A stretch of DNA of 64,000 nucleotides from Monoplex corrugatus (GCA_030674185.1 CM060312.1:30554835-30618834); one strand, 5' to 3'; shown: positions 1 to 11,464, numbered from the stretch's first letter. Notes: a model not told the origin generated them from the letters alone. Numbers and translations are program-made.

Positions 1-789
1 TCAACTAAAACTATCCTACACATGATTATATGTGTATGTAGAATTCAAATATAATGATTTTCATGTTAAATGTAAACTTGCATGCAAACAGATTCTCCAA
101 AATTAAAACAGTTTCACTGTCACAAAGAAGCAAAAGTGTTGCTTTTGGGTTTGTTTGTTTGTTTGTTTGTTTGTTTGTTCACATTTTTTCTAAAATGGCA
201 GCAGATGAGAATACTCTGATCTGACTTCACCCTCAATTTCGGGGGAATGGTCACAGTCCAGAAACACCCTGACCTACTTCAAGATCAATTTGTGGGGAAT
301 GGTCACAGTCGTGGTCACAGTCACACTTTCCATCAGTGGCCAATCTCGCGCATCGTCGCCTGCTGTTTGGTCAGAGACGAAGTAGTCAGTCGCACGGATA
401 AGACGTGGTAACAAGAATCGATATAACTATCGAGGTTTCTGATGCAGTTATGACAATATCTATCTGAAAATTACTGCTTCCTATGTCTGTCTCGTCATAA
501 CATATCGGTATCACTGTGGAAGTAAACTGAAGGTGTAGTCTGGTGGTCCGGGTAGATCGGGAGGCAGGCTTGTATCTTATGAGTTTCAGTTTCAATTACT
601 CACGCTATCTTCTCCACACTCAGCATAAATCCTATGCATGCACAGACGCAACAGATACCGTGTGATAAGAGAATATCCAAAATGACCATGGCATGAGTTA
701 TAACCCTGCACTATATATAACCTTATACATGGCAAGGTCTTGAGATCTTACCGAAGACGTGCTTTGTGCCTATCACAGAAACAATTTGG
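1..789. other. non-coding flank, no gene seen
   Basis: No open reading frame with recognisable domains or codon bias is seen. There is a short (TTTG)n tract around 150-178. The sequence GGTCACAGT recurs at about 248-330 and again near 2850-2905. About 579-720 resembles the start of the interspersed CAGTTTCAGTTTC family found at 3243, 4228 and 21978. Confidence 0.5.
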
Positions 790-2340
790 GCCATATTGCA
801 GTGAAATATATATCTCTATATCACCTATTACTGAAACAACTCAGGCTAGATTGCAGTGAAATATATATCTCTATATCACCTATTACTGAAACAACTCAGG
901 CTAGATTGCAGTGAAATATATATCTCTATATCACCTATTACTGAAACAACTCAGGCTAGATTGCAGTGAAATATATATCTCTATATCACCTATTACTGAA
1001 ACAACTCAGGCTAGATTGCAGTGAAATATATATCTCTATATCACCTATTACTGAAACAACTCAGGCTAGATTGCAGTGAAATATATATCTCTATATCACC
1101 TATTACTGAAACAACTCAGGCTAGATTGCAGTGAAATATATATCTCTATATCACCTATTACTGAAACAACTCAGGCTAGATTGCAGTGAAATATATATCT
1201 CTATATCACCTATTACTGAAACAACTCAGGCTAGATTGCAGTGAAATATATATCTCTATAATCACCTATTACTGAAACAACTCAGGCTAGATTGCAGTGA
1301 AATATATATCTCTATATCATCTATTACTGAAACAACTCAGGCTAGATTGCAGTGAAATATATATCTCTATATCATCTATTAGTGGCTGAAACAACTCGAG
1401 TTTAATTGCAGAGAAATGTTATCTCTATATCATCTATTAGTTACTGAAATAACTCGGCTTATTGCAGATGAAAATGTTATCTCATTATCATCTATTAGTT
1501 TTTACTGAAACAACTCCGGCTATATTTCAGTGAAATATATATCTCTATATCATCTATTACTGAAACAACTCGGTATTTCAGGAAATTTATCTTATATCAT
1601 CTATTACTGAAACAAACTCGGGCTGTATTTCAGTGAAATATATATCTCTATATCATCTATTACTGAAACAAACTCGGGCTTATTTCAGTGAAATATATAT
1701 CTCTATATCATCTATTACTGAAACAAACTCGGGCTATATTTCAGTGAAATATATATCTCTATATCATCTATATCTGACGCAAACTCGGGCTTTATTGCTG
1801 TGAAATGTATATCTCTATATCATCTATTACTGAAACAACTCCGGCTATACTGCAATGAAAGGTATATCTCTGTATCATCTATTACTGAAACAACTCCGGC
1901 TATACTGCAATGAAAGGTATATCTCTGTATCATCTATTACTGAAACAACTCCGGCTATGTAGCACTGAAATGTGTATCTTCGTATCATCTATTAGGAAAC
2001 AATTCAGGCTATGCTGCAGTAAAATATATATCTCTATATCGGCTGTTACTAGTGAAACATACATCTATATCGTCAATTACTGAAACAACTCACGCTATAC
2101 TGCACTGAAATGTACATTTCCATATCTTCTATTATTGAAACAACTCATACTATACTGCAGTGAAATGTATATCTATATCTCATCTTACACTGAAACAACT
2201 CGGGCTATATTGCAGTGAAATGTAGATCATCTATTACTCAAAACAACATGAGCTATATATTGCAGTGGAATATCCATATTTGTATATAATCTATTACTAA
2301 AACAACTTAAATTGACATTGCATGAAATGTTTATACCATC
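790..2340. repeat. 55-bp minisatellite, about 28 units
   Basis: A head-to-tail array with a 55-bp period; each unit holds an ACTGAAACAACTC core followed by GTGAAATATATATCTC. Units from 790 to about 1370 are almost identical. From about 1380 to 2340 they diverge by substitutions and small indels. No reading frame persists through the array. Confidence 0.95.
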
Positions 2341-3242
2341 TACACTGAAACAACTCATGTTATAACGCAGTGAAACATATATCTCTAAATCTCCGTCTGC
2401 AAAGTTCCTTAGAAAAATGGATGAAATTGTTGAAAACACATCCTGATCCCCAGTACGAACTGACTGCACCAACATCCTACACAACCATATCATCAAAACC
2501 TACTCCCAGACAACACGACACACAACCCATTCATCCGCTTATCAACACGATTTATCGTCCCCCATCATAATCAAGACCGCTTTATTTTGTGGTGAGTACT
2601 GCAGATGTCTTCAAATAACCTAGGCCGGCTTCCCCCACTTCACATCCCAGCAAAAGCTCCATCTGTTCAAACCTACAATTAACTTTCTGTGTCAAAATTC
2701 TAGCAATATGAATAAAAGATGTTTGTGAAAATATGAATGAGCATACCCATGAATGAACGATTGACCAGTAGACGCACTTGACAGTTGACACTAAATATCT
2801 TAATTAATTCTAAGACTCATCTTCTTGCAAAATACAACGATCACAAAGAAGGGCGCACGGTCACAGTGACCCAATCCGGATCTTATTACAATTCGTGGTC
2901 ACAGTAAGCCTACTATTAGTGGCACAGAGAGGGATAGCGTGGTGTACGGTTTGTGGCTAGTGACCGCCTTGTATATAACGGCTGTTGTTATTTTATCGAT
3001 GTTAAACAGTGAGATGGATACACAATAAATTGTTTGCATCGTATAAGCGATGGAAAGAGGACAAAACGTTCCAATTTAATAAACTCAATCAGATGTACCA
3101 TAATGTCCTATCCAAAATATAAATAAAAAATAAATAAAAAACAAATAAATAAACAAACAAATAAATAAACAAACAAATGAATAAATAAATAAATAAATAT
3201 TAGGACACACTGACGCACGATCCACAGTCACTAAAGGTGAAA
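2341..3242. other. non-coding spacer
   Basis: Short open frames here have no recognisable domain and no splice context. About 3121-3200 is an (AAAT)n/(AAAC)n tetranucleotide tract. Nothing else stands out. Confidence 0.5.
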
Positions 3243-3400
3243 AGTTTCAGTCTTCAGTTTCTCAAAATGACGTCTCCACGCTCGGAATAAATTCCATGTG
3301 CACAAACGTCACAGGTGCCATGTGATGGTGATCATGGCGCAAGCTTTAAGCCTGAACATAAATCCAGAGCTGGCCTAAAGGTGAAAAAACATCAACCAAG
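3243..3400 (+). repeat. interspersed repeat, CAGTTTC family
   Basis: It starts with AGTTTCAGTCTTCAGTTTCTC and continues through a region with GGAATAAATTCCATGTGCAC and GTCACAGGTGCCATGTG. It is clearly related to 4228-4400 and 21978-22130, with probable reversed pieces near 15010-15110. The structure is SINE-like. I recall this type as common in gastropod genomes, but that is memory, not a search. Confidence 0.7.
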
Positions 3401-3436
3401 CACCACCCACGACAGACTCTTATTACAGATCAAGTT

Positions 3437-3457
3437 TAATGGTGTGTGTGTGTGTGT

Positions 3458-3509
<52 letters not shown>

Positions 3510-3576
3510 GTGTGTGTGTATGTGTGTGTGCGTGTGTGTGTGTGTTGTGGTGTGTGTGTGTTGTGTGTGTGTGTGA

Positions 3577-3627
<51 letters not shown>

Positions 3628-3693
3628 TTGTGTGCGTGTGTGTGTTGTGTTGGTTGTGTGTGTTGTGTGTTGTTGTGTGTTGTTTCTTTTGCT

Positions 3694-3745
<52 letters not shown>

Positions 3746-3756
3746 TCTCTCCCCCC
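3437..3756. repeat. (GT)n then (CT)n microsatellite
   Basis: About 250 bp of interrupted GT dinucleotides are followed directly by about 60 bp of CT dinucleotides. Open frames over this tract are low-complexity artefacts. Confidence 0.95.
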
Positions 3757-3888
3757 TCCATATGTATGTGTACGTAAGTGTGTGTGTGGGAGAGGAGTTC
3801 GTGCAGATGGAAGACACCGTGTCGTGCGAAGAATAATAATAAACAGACTGTACTACAAAATTGTTCTGTTCGTTATTTAGTCGGCTTT

Positions 3889-3938
3889 ACGTGAGACAGG
3901 AAAACCAAAGAACACTTGGAGACGGACTGCAGAAGACC
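3889..3938 (+). mobile_element. LINE C-terminal crumb
   Basis: The frame reads RETGKPKNTWRRTAEDL, resembling the GRPKKTWRRT box near the C-terminus of RTE-like retrotransposon polyproteins. It is cut off by the TTAA-flanked MITE array that begins at 3939. Confidence 0.45.
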
Positions 3939-4217
3939 TTAACTCTTTGACTCTCGCACCCAGTCCACCAGCATTCTGCATTGACAACTATGCTAGCAAA
4001 GCAAAAACTTAACCCTTTGAGTCTCTCAACCTATCCACCTGCTTCCTCCAGGAAATTGGTGGCTAGGGTGAGGGAGTCAAAGGGTTAAGTTTTTGCTGTT
4101 GATGGATAGGGTGAGGGAGTCAAAGGGTTAAGTTTTTGCTGTTGATGGATAGGGTGAGAGAGTCAAAGGGTTAAGTTTTTGCTGTTTATGGCTAGGGTGC
4201 GGGAGTCGAAGGGTTAA
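3939..4217. mobile_element. piggyBac-type MITE array
   Basis: TTAA-bounded blocks start with CCCTTTGACTC or a close variant and end with GAGTCAAAGGG next to TTAA. This is the TTAA duplication plus CCC/GGG terminus expected of piggyBac-derived MITEs. Three or four end-blocks are tandemly repeated here. Related copies lie at 53226-53385, 54594-54753 and 57720-58702, with fragments near 16556 and 26062. Confidence 0.7.
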
Positions 4218-4227
4218 AAAGCCCTTA

Positions 4228-4400
4228 CACAGTTTCAGTTTCGGTTTCTCAAGATAACGTCTCTGCGCTCGGAACGAATTCCATATGCACTAACGTCACA
4301 GGTGCCATGTGTATAGTGATCATGGTACAAGCCTTAAGCCTGCGCATAAACCCATGACCTGTCCAGGTCCTGAGGACTTTCACACGTTTGGGAAACTAGA
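4228..4400 (+). repeat. interspersed repeat, CAGTTTC family
   Basis: A second copy of the 3243-3400 family, with CAGTTTCAGTTTCGGTTTC, GCGCTCGGAACGAATTCC and GTCACAGGTGCCATGTG in the same order. Confidence 0.7.
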
Positions 4401-4469
4401 CAGCGGCTGGCCCAGAACAGACAGACTTTTGAGGATCTTCTTTCCTTCCCCACATGCCATGGCATAATG

Positions 4470-4745
4470 AGCAGTAAGTTAAGTCTCAGAAGAGCGACAG
4501 GCAAGACCAAGAGAGAAATGATCACAAACGAAACGACCAAAGACATGGTTGGAACAACACCTGTCAACCGCTCATCACACGACAGTGGATCAAGTGGTTT
4601 GGCCAGCTGACCAGTATGGCAGTCAACCAGCTGTCACATCGAGTTACGATACCAGATGTTCGGGCTTAAGAGCCAGAGGAAGACCACGGCAGCGCTGGAT
4701 AAATGGAACAGCAGACATACATACACCACATCTTACAACATGACT
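4470..4745 (+). mobile_element. RTE-like LINE C-terminal relic
   Basis: Frames interrupted by a frameshift read IKWFGQLTSMAVNQLSHRV and ARGRPRQRWING, matching the WFGHL...NQLP..V and RGRPRKRWID boxes near the end of RTE-type reverse transcriptase polyproteins. It is too short and broken to be functional. Confidence 0.6.
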
Positions 4746-5819
4746 TTACGCAAGGCTTGCCGTGTGCAGACCACAGGCTTCATTTTCCAACGACAACTTT
4801 CAGGTAGGGCCTATATGCTGACAGAAAAAAGTACCATAACTGTCACATTAAAGCTAAGTGCATTAAGAGTAACTTTTGAGTTCCAAATGGGCTGCAACTG
4901 AAAACTTGACACAAAACCTGAACAACTTCTTAGAGACCAAAATATCATTAGCAGAACGGCCCACGAAGGTTAATGAACTTAACATTGCTCAACTTCAGTG
5001 ACGACAAAACTGAATATGCAGCACCATTTCTGTGAATCATGAGGTCTACTGACGTACGCTAGACTTTGACGTCATTCGTACTGCACAGCTTGACGCCATT
5101 TATATTGTACTGTTTATCACCCAGTCAAGACCCCCACCTCCACCCTTCCCTCCCCTCCTCAGCCTCCTCCTCGTGTTTCCAGACGCCGTTTATGTTTTCA
5201 GACAGTATCAACTTCAGTTCTCCGTAGTCTGGGAAACGACACGCAGTGAAAGGCGGAGAGGCACGCTCGGTCTGATCACAGACATAAATAGTAACACAGA
5301 CTGGGTACTCGGCCAATTTCTGGTCTACATCAAGTCTCCGCATCGATTTCTATTTGTTTTGCAGAATTAGTTACTTTCATTATTAAAACAACGTTGCTCA
5401 AGACAAAATCAGGTTAACAATACGTCATGTACGTGGCGAGAGGAATTTTTTTTAAACAAAATGAGAGGGCTGTTGTTGTTGTTGTTGTTGTTGTTATGTG
5501 TGCGTGTGTGTGTGTTTGTGTACGTGTGTGTGGGGGGGGGGGGACGCTTTCGTTGTCTGTTTCAACCCAGGGCATTTCTTTTTTGCCGTAATCTCCTCTA
5601 CTCAGAATGATTTGTAAATTGACTGCTTGTCATCTGCTGTTTTACTAATAATACATGTAGTAATAACAGAAATTTGTCATAGAATTGAACTGCAAATTTA
5701 GTTGAATGACAAAGCAACATTATTTAGCTCTGTGTGCCTTAATGGCCCTATGTCATAGGCAGGTGAGTATATGTCACAGAGTGTGCACAATAATATATAA
5801 TAATAATATATTTTATTTA
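4746..5819. other. non-coding spacer
   Basis: No supported gene is seen. It contains a short (TTG)n run near 5471-5494, a short GT tract near 5499-5530 and a G-run at 5531-5543. The rest is unique-looking sequence with only short open frames. Confidence 0.5.
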
Positions 5820-6091
5820 TATAGCGCAAAATCTTGACAAAATCAAATCTAAGCGCTGAGCGTATACATGCATACATACCTACATACATATGAGCGTATA
5901 CATGCATACACACATGCTTACATACATAAATCTAAGCTGAGCGTATACATGCATACATACATACATACATAAATCTAAGCGAATACATACATACATACAT
6001 ACATACATACGTACGCACATGCATACATAATAATTACAATATTTACATAGCGCAAATCTCGACAAAATCAAATCCAAGCGCCGAAAAGACA

Positions 6092-6130
6092 CACACGCAC
6101 ACACGCACGCACGCACGCACACACACACAC

Positions 6131-6194
<64 letters not shown>
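6092..6194. repeat. (CA)n tract in LINE 3' UTR
   Basis: A dinucleotide tract lies between the conserved LINE 3' block at about 6030-6090 and the conserved block ATGGGGAGAAAAGAATAAAAG at 6208. The three other copies of this LINE tail carry a tract at the same place. Confidence 0.9.
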
Positions 6195-6196
<2 letters not shown>

Positions 6197-6357
6197 CATG
6201 GCCACAAATGGGGAGAAAAGAATAAAAGCAATAAAAGCAAGAATAAAACCAATGGAAAACCACAGAGAGCACATCATATACAATTATATATTAAAACAAA
6301 GTGATTCCCCTCCGAGCGGAGACAGGCTGCAGAGGGGGGTTGAGTGAGGTTAGGATT

Positions 6358-9342
6358 TTATGCAGAGGTGAAAAGGTGAGTTTTGAGAGCGGACTTGAAG
6401 GAGGCAAAAGTAGGTTGCTGACGGACTGAGAGAGGAAGTTTGTTCCAGGAGAGTGGACCAGAAACAGAGAAGGCTCGTGGACCATAGGTATTGAGCTTAG
6501 TGCGTGGAAAGCGAAAAGTCAGAGGATCGGAGGCAGAGCGGAGGGTACGTGAGGGAACATAGATCTCAAGTAGGCTTGACAGGTAATCGGGGGCTGCGTT
6601 ATTGAGGCTTTTGTAGCACATGGTGTCTAGTTTGTACTGTATGCGCTTTGATACTGGGAGCCAGTGAAGTTGTGCCAGGCGAGGAGATATGTGGTCAGCT
6701 TTTTTCTTTTTGAGTACAAGGCGTACAGCATTGTTTTGAATGCGCTGTAGGATGTGAATGGTGGAGGCAGGAAGACCAGACAGGAGTGAATTGCAATAGT
6801 CAATGCGAGACATTATGAAGGAGAGAACGAGTTTTGCAGTTGTTTCGACAGAGAGATACTTCCTGATCAGGCTTATACGATGGAGATGATAGTAGCAAGA
6901 TCTGGCAGTTTGAGAAACAAAGTTGTTCATGGACAGGGTAGAGTCAATGCAGACACCAAGGTTTTTAGCTGAATCAGAAATTGGGACTGATGTGTTACAT
7001 AATGGGAGAGAAAGAGGAGGCAGCTGGGAAAGTTTCTGACGGGTGCCAATGAGGATAGCTTCTGTCTTGTCGTCATTAAGCTGAAGTCTATTGTGTGTCA
7101 TCCAGTTCTTAATGTCCGAGTAACACTCAGTGGTGCGAGTCAACAGGCGCTGTATATTATCAGGTGAGTCACTATCTTGAAGTTGGGTGTCATCAGCATA
7201 GAAGTGGTGTTTTATAGAGTGGGAGTTGATGATGGTGGACAGGGGGGAGGTATAAAGAGTGAAAAGAACAGGGCCAAGGACAGATCCTTGTGGAACACCA
7301 CAGGTCAGGTATGCAGGTTGAGAGTAAGTGCCATTGATGAGAACAGTTTGTTTTCTGTTTGATAAATACGAAGTGAAAAAGGAGAGAGCAATGTCAGAGA
7401 TGCCAAAAGTATGATGAAGTCTAGAAAGGAGAATACCATGGTCAATGGTATCGAAAGCTGCAGACAGATCAAGGAGTGTGAGGAGAGAGACTTTGCCAGT
7501 ATCAGTTGCAAGGAGGAGATTGTTGAGAATGTGTAGTAGGGCAGTTTCAGTGCTATGGCACTGGCGGTAGGCTGACTGGAAAGGATTGAGGAGATTGTTG
7601 GCAGACAGGTGAGAGTTCAGCTGGTTGAGGACGACTTTTTCAAGGAGTTTTGACAAGAAAGAGAGATTAGAGATAGGCCTGTAATTTTTCAGTTCATTTG
7701 GGTCTAAATTGTGTTTCTTGAGGAGAGGGTGAACAATAGCAGACTTGAAAGAATCTGGGACAGTTCCAGTTTGAAAAGAAGTGTTGATGATGTCAGTGAT
7801 GAATGGGAGGAGAGTAGGGAGACAATCGGAGTAGAGAGAACCTGGAAGAGGATCCAGTTCGCAGGTTTTGAACGACATGGATCTGATTGTGTTGAAAATT
7901 TCTTCTTGTGAGACTGGGGTAAAAGTAGTAAGAGGTGTGCCAGAGAAGGAAGGGTCAGGTGGGCATGGTTGACAGGGTGTCCTGTCAAGCCTGTCACGAA
8001 GAGTTTGTATTTTGGTGGTGAAATACTTAGAGAATACAGACGGGAGTTCTTCATTTGTATGTTTTGTTGGGAGAGGTAAGTCTTTTCGTGTGCCAAGGAG
8101 ATGATTCATGGTTGTAAAGAGTTCTTTTGAAGAAGAGGCATTCAGGATTTTGGTTTGGAAATAGCTTGTTTTTGCAGATGCAATGAGGGTGGATACTTTT
8201 GTTTTAGAGGCTTGGAAAAGTTGCCTGTGTACAGTGAGTTTGGATTTGCGCCAGCGGCGCTCTGCTCTGCGGCGGGCACGTTTTGCACAGGCAATCTCAT
8301 GAGTGAGCCAGGGGGTAGGGGGGCGGTCAGGTAAAAGACGGGTTGTGGCTGGAGCATGAGTGTCCAGAAGATGGTGGAGAGTAGTATAGAATTCATCGGC
8401 AAGGTTATGTGACTTTTCAGAAAGGAGACGGGAGGCATCAGATGAAAATGTGGAGAGGTCGATAGATTTGAGATTGCGTCGAGTCACTGTGCGCGTGGTA
8501 CGGGAAGGAGGAGAAATGTCAAGAGAACAGAGAATTGCAGAGTGGTCAGATGGAAGGGCTGAAGTTAGACGGGTAGAAAGAACTAAGCAGTTGTTAGTAG
8601 CTGAATTGTGGTGATCACGAGAAATGATCCAGTCAAGAATGTGACCTTTTTGATGGGTTGGTTCAGAAATGTGTTGAGTCATATTGTGATTGGACAGAGA
8701 GTTGATGATATGTCTTGTGTCATAACGGTGAGTGTTGTCATAGTGGACATTGATGTCACCTAGAATGATGAGATTTCCAGGTAAGAGGCAGTAGTGGTCA
8801 AGCAGTTGGTCAAAGTCAGAGAGAAACGTGGATGTGGTGAGTTTGTTGGCAGAGCTAGGTGGAGGTCGATAGACACAGGAGAAGGTGATGGGGTGAGGGG
8901 TGGATTGGAAGGATACTTCAACGTGCTCGAAAGAAGGATGGGAGAAAGGCAGAGACTGCGAGAAAGATAGGCGGGAATGGAGTGAGTCGTTGTAGAGGAT
9001 GGCGATACCGCCACCTCGAGATGAGCGATGGAAAGAAGCAAGCCTGTAACCACTCGGAGTGAGGCTAGCATGTATAGGTTCATGACCAAGGGGGTTAAGC
9101 CATGTCTCTGTAATAAAAGCAATGTCAACGTGCTCATCAGCGATAAAATCGGCAATGACCTCAGCTTTGCCATCTTTGCATATTGATTGAGCGTTAAAAA
9201 GGCATAGTTTAAGTTTATCATATGGCGGCGGCCGAGGTGGCGAAGAAGGCGGCACCGACGGGACAAAAGACGAAGGCGACACCAGCGGGGCAGAAGACGA
9301 AGGCAGCAACGACGGAACAGAAGAAGAAGACAAAGGTAGCAC
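6358..9342 (-). CDS. non-LTR retrotransposon endonuclease/reverse transcriptase
   Basis: A 994-residue open frame with no stops, encoding the protein that nicks target DNA and copies the element's RNA into it. Residues 1-41 are Pro/Ser-rich and short-repeat encoded. An apurinic-type endonuclease spans about 45-275, with FNAQS near 49, TETWL near 78, LGDIN near 194 and PSDHSAI near 264. The reverse transcriptase spans about 530-790, with NYRPISNLSFLSKLLEKV near 553, LDLSAAFDTIDH near 624, GVPQGSVLGPVLF near 682 and the catalytic FYADD at 714-718. The C-terminus has SRIDYCNSLLSGLP, LAQLHWLPV and SGPLSWNKLPLSVR, typical of CR1/L2-type elements in the Jockey group. Clade assignment is by eye. The intact frame suggests recent activity; transcription cannot be judged here. 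Confidence 0.9.
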   Translation of the reverse strand: MLPLSSSSVPSLLPSSSAPLVSPSSFVPSVPPSSPPRPPPYDKLKLCLFNAQSICKDGKAEVIADFIADEHVDIAFITETWLNPLGHEPIHASLTPSGYRLASFHRSSRGGGIAILYNDSLHSRLSFSQSLPFSHPSFEHVEVSFQSTPHPITFSCVYRPPPSSANKLTTSTFLSDFDQLLDHYCLLPGNLIILGDINVHYDNTHRYDTRHIINSLSNHNMTQHISEPTHQKGHILDWIISRDHHNSATNNCLVLSTRLTSALPSDHSAILCSLDISPPSRTTRTVTRRNLKSIDLSTFSSDASRLLSEKSHNLADEFYTTLHHLLDTHAPATTRLLPDRPPTPWLTHEIACAKRARRRAERRWRKSKLTVHRQLFQASKTKVSTLIASAKTSYFQTKILNASSSKELFTTMNHLLGTRKDLPLPTKHTNEELPSVFSKYFTTKIQTLRDRLDRTPCQPCPPDPSFSGTPLTTFTPVSQEEIFNTIRSMSFKTCELDPLPGSLYSDCLPTLLPFITDIINTSFQTGTVPDSFKSAIVHPLLKKHNLDPNELKNYRPISNLSFLSKLLEKVVLNQLNSHLSANNLLNPFQSAYRQCHSTETALLHILNNLLLATDTGKVSLLTLLDLSAAFDTIDHGILLSRLHHTFGISDIALSFFTSYLSNRKQTVLINGTYSQPAYLTCGVPQGSVLGPVLFTLYTSPLSTIINSHSIKHHFYADDTQLQDSDSPDNIQRLLTRTTECYSDIKNWMTHNRLQLNDDKTEAILIGTRQKLSQLPPLSLPLCNTSVPISDSAKNLGVCIDSTLSMNNFVSQTARSCYYHLHRISLIRKYLSVETTAKLVLSFIMSRIDYCNSLLSGLPASTIHILQRIQNNAVRLVLKKKKADHISPRLAQLHWLPVSKRIQYKLDTMCYKSLNNAAPDYLSSLLEIYVPSRTLRSASDPLTFRFPRTKLNTYGPRAFSVSGPLSWNKLPLSVRQQPTFASFKSALKTHLFTSA

Positions 9343-9400
9343 CGGCGGGACAGAAGACGAGGGCAGCGCCGGCGGGACAGAAGACGAAGGCTAGTTGCCT
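9225..9400. repeat. imperfect ~21-24 bp repeats, LINE ORF 5' end
   Basis: GC-rich repeats built on GGCGGGACAGAAGACGAAGGC encode the Pro/Ser/Leu-rich N-terminus of the LINE protein on the minus strand. Plus-strand open frames across it are shadows. Confidence 0.75.
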
Positions 9401-9530
9401 GTCTCCCTGTGACTATCGCGTGAGGATGATAGCGATCCATGCCAAGATACAGGGAACTCTCTCGTCGAGATGCTAGCGTCTCGGTTGTCAGATAACGCCA
9501 TTTACAGCCTACTATCGGAAATACCAATGG

Positions 9531-10235
9531 ACCATCATCACGTACTTTCGTTGGGTGGAAGTTGTGAATAGAATGTATGTCTCTGTATAGACATATGTGT
9601 ATATATAGTGAGATCTTTGCACAAGACTTGGCAGTTGTTTTTACCGTGGCGTTAGCCCTGACATTGCTTTAGAGGTTGGCTGGGCTATAAGCAACATGAA
9701 CCGAAAATAAACTACACATTTAAAAAAATAGATAGAAAACAAATAAAATGGTTAGAAAACAAATAAAATGGTCAAGCCAGCTTGCATGCTCCGACAAAAG
9801 GACAAAGTCAAAAATTACCATGAGACAGGGAACAATAACAGGACAGCAATGAGCAGTGAAAACTTATTTTGTTTTGTCTTTACAGTAAGGTGTATAATAA
9901 ACTTCAACATGACTGTGGCCTTCGGTTAGGCTATGCCTTTATAAACAAGGGTAGTTTTTAGTAAATCGGTAAATTCTGAATTTAAGTACTAAAACTTAGT
10001 CTTGAAATGTTGATTAAAAAGAAAAGCTAACAAACAATCAAGAAATCATTCCTAAAACATTTTAATTCTCAAGGCAACTATTGTATTACACTGACACAAA
10101 ACTTGAGTCACGCCCTGATCAAGCTTATATGATTTTTATTTCCAAAGTACCCAGTGGAATCAGTCTTGTGAAGCAAAGTCTTTTTTGTCAAAAAATCATC
10201 CATAAACAGCCAAGAAATCTTAAACACTTGGCGCA

Positions 10236-10280
<45 letters not shown>

Positions 10281-10639
10281 CACACACACACACACACACA
10301 CACACACTCAATCACAAACCTTCTCCTCTTCTATTTTTACAAAGGGCAAAACGTCTTTCACAAGTAACGGGCATAAAGTTCTGTTCTTCTAGGCAAGTCA
10401 CGTAGTGGAAATCTATGGCCCAAAGACTGACGTTTCATATCAAAATGGAGCTAACATTGTAATGTGCCTACCTTCTTCTAGAAGTGCTGAACTTGCAGCT
10501 CTCGCTCATCGGGATGCGGGTAGTGTTTTTATGTAAATGATGAAGGAGTATGTTGTCAAGCTATCCCACTACACTGAACTTTGAAACATTATTTGAACCA
10601 CGGTGACAGACGCGACAGTTTTTTTTTTTTTTTACCCGT
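9531..10639. other. non-coding spacer with (CA)n
   Basis: No supported gene is seen. The first part may belong to the LINE 5' region. A (CA)n microsatellite lies at about 10230-10308 and T-runs near 10620 and 10678. Confidence 0.5.
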
Positions 10640-11063
10640 TTTCTACACCACCTTAATGGCCACAGAAACTGGAACATTTTTTTTTTTTACAATGCGGTGA
10701 TGATAATGTCGATCAAGATGATAATCACGATGCTACAGAATTCCATCTAGGATTGAGGCTGCGTGATAGGGCTGTACTCTACGTAACATATCCTGGCGTC
10801 AACCAGGCCCGAGTGATACAGACACCTGCGGTGCTAGTCAGAAGATTTGAGCAACACCCTCAACGATGCATCCGTAAAGTGGATGAGACTCGACTGTGTG
10901 GTCCCACTCTTCCCAATGAGCCCATCGCACGCCCAACTCTGGGTAAGAGCCGGTTAGAGCCGAAAAATCCCACAATGATTTTTGAAGGGACTGACGACGA
11001 TTCGAACCCACAACCTTCCAGTCGGTAGTCCGTTGCGCTAACCACTACACCACGGCGACTGGT
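10640..11063 (-). mobile_element. tRNA-derived SINE, family A
   Basis: The minus strand begins at about 11062 with a tRNA-like head: box A-like TGGTGTAGTGGTTAGCGC and box B-like GGGTTCGAATC (plus-strand complement near 10999-11010). A body of about 350 bp follows. Related copies lie at 34165-34372, 36230-36648 and 59850-60262, all on the minus strand. These heads are SINE promoters rather than tRNA genes, since acceptor-stem pairing and a terminator are not evident. Confidence 0.8.
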
Positions 11064-11064
11064 C

Positions 11065-11370
11065 CCAGCCGGAAGGTCTTAGTTCGATCCTGTTTGAGTA
11101 GCTACCGCCTGGTTGGTTCATGGTGTACATTTTTTCCCCCTATCTCCCAGTCAACATGTTTACAGACCTGTTAGTATCTAAACTTCCTTCGTGTGTATAC
11201 GCATGCTGAATGTACAAGTATGTACGTTAAAGATCCTGTAAGTCATGTCAGTGTCGGGCGACTTATGAAAACGTGAAAGCATCCAACATGCACGCCCAAT
11301 GGAGAAGGCCTATGTAGAGTGTGCAGCAATATAATTCCTGCGCATCCGAGAAAAATCGGAACGCTAAAAA
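11065..11370 (+). mobile_element. SINE, core with ACGTTAAAGATCC
   Basis: The head contains TTAGTTCGATCC, a box B-like motif; the core has ACGTTAAAGATCCTG and the tail GAGAAAAATCGGAACGCTAA. The tail matches the one at 62020-62260, and the core motif recurs near 24463. This is probably a second tRNA-headed SINE family with a shared 3' end. Confidence 0.65.
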
Positions 11371-11464
11371 ATTTAGAAGAAATTGAAAAAAAAAAAAAGA
11401 AGAAAAAAGAAAAGAAAGAAACAGAAAATAATTATAGTAACCACGGTGTGAGGTTCATGGATAT

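Larger units (their letters stand above)
5820..9530 (-). mobile_element. CR1/L2-like LINE, near full-length 3' part
   Basis: The element reads on the minus strand. It has one intact endonuclease-reverse transcriptase ORF (9342 to 6358), then a 3' UTR with a (CA)n tract (about 6092-6194). It ends in the block GCGCTTAGATTTGATTTTG followed by an (ATT)n-type tail near 5800-5820. The same tail occurs at 40977-41256 (-), 41592-41751 (+) and 42107-42718 (-). No separate ORF1 was recognised, so the 5' end may be truncated. The 5' boundary is uncertain and may lie between 9480 and 9700. Confidence 0.85.

Noticed and set aside
790..2340. CRISPR array
   Set aside because: Units are tandem without unique spacers and the DNA is clearly animal.
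9222..9476. 84-residue Ala/Lys-rich plus-strand frame
   Set aside because: A shadow of the repeat-encoded N-terminus of the LINE ORF on the opposite strand.
10860..11063. tRNA gene on the minus strand
   Set aside because: Boxes A and B are present, but the same head occurs on several dispersed ~350-bp repeats and acceptor-stem pairing is not evident; it is a SINE. Bounds given as the minus-strand head.
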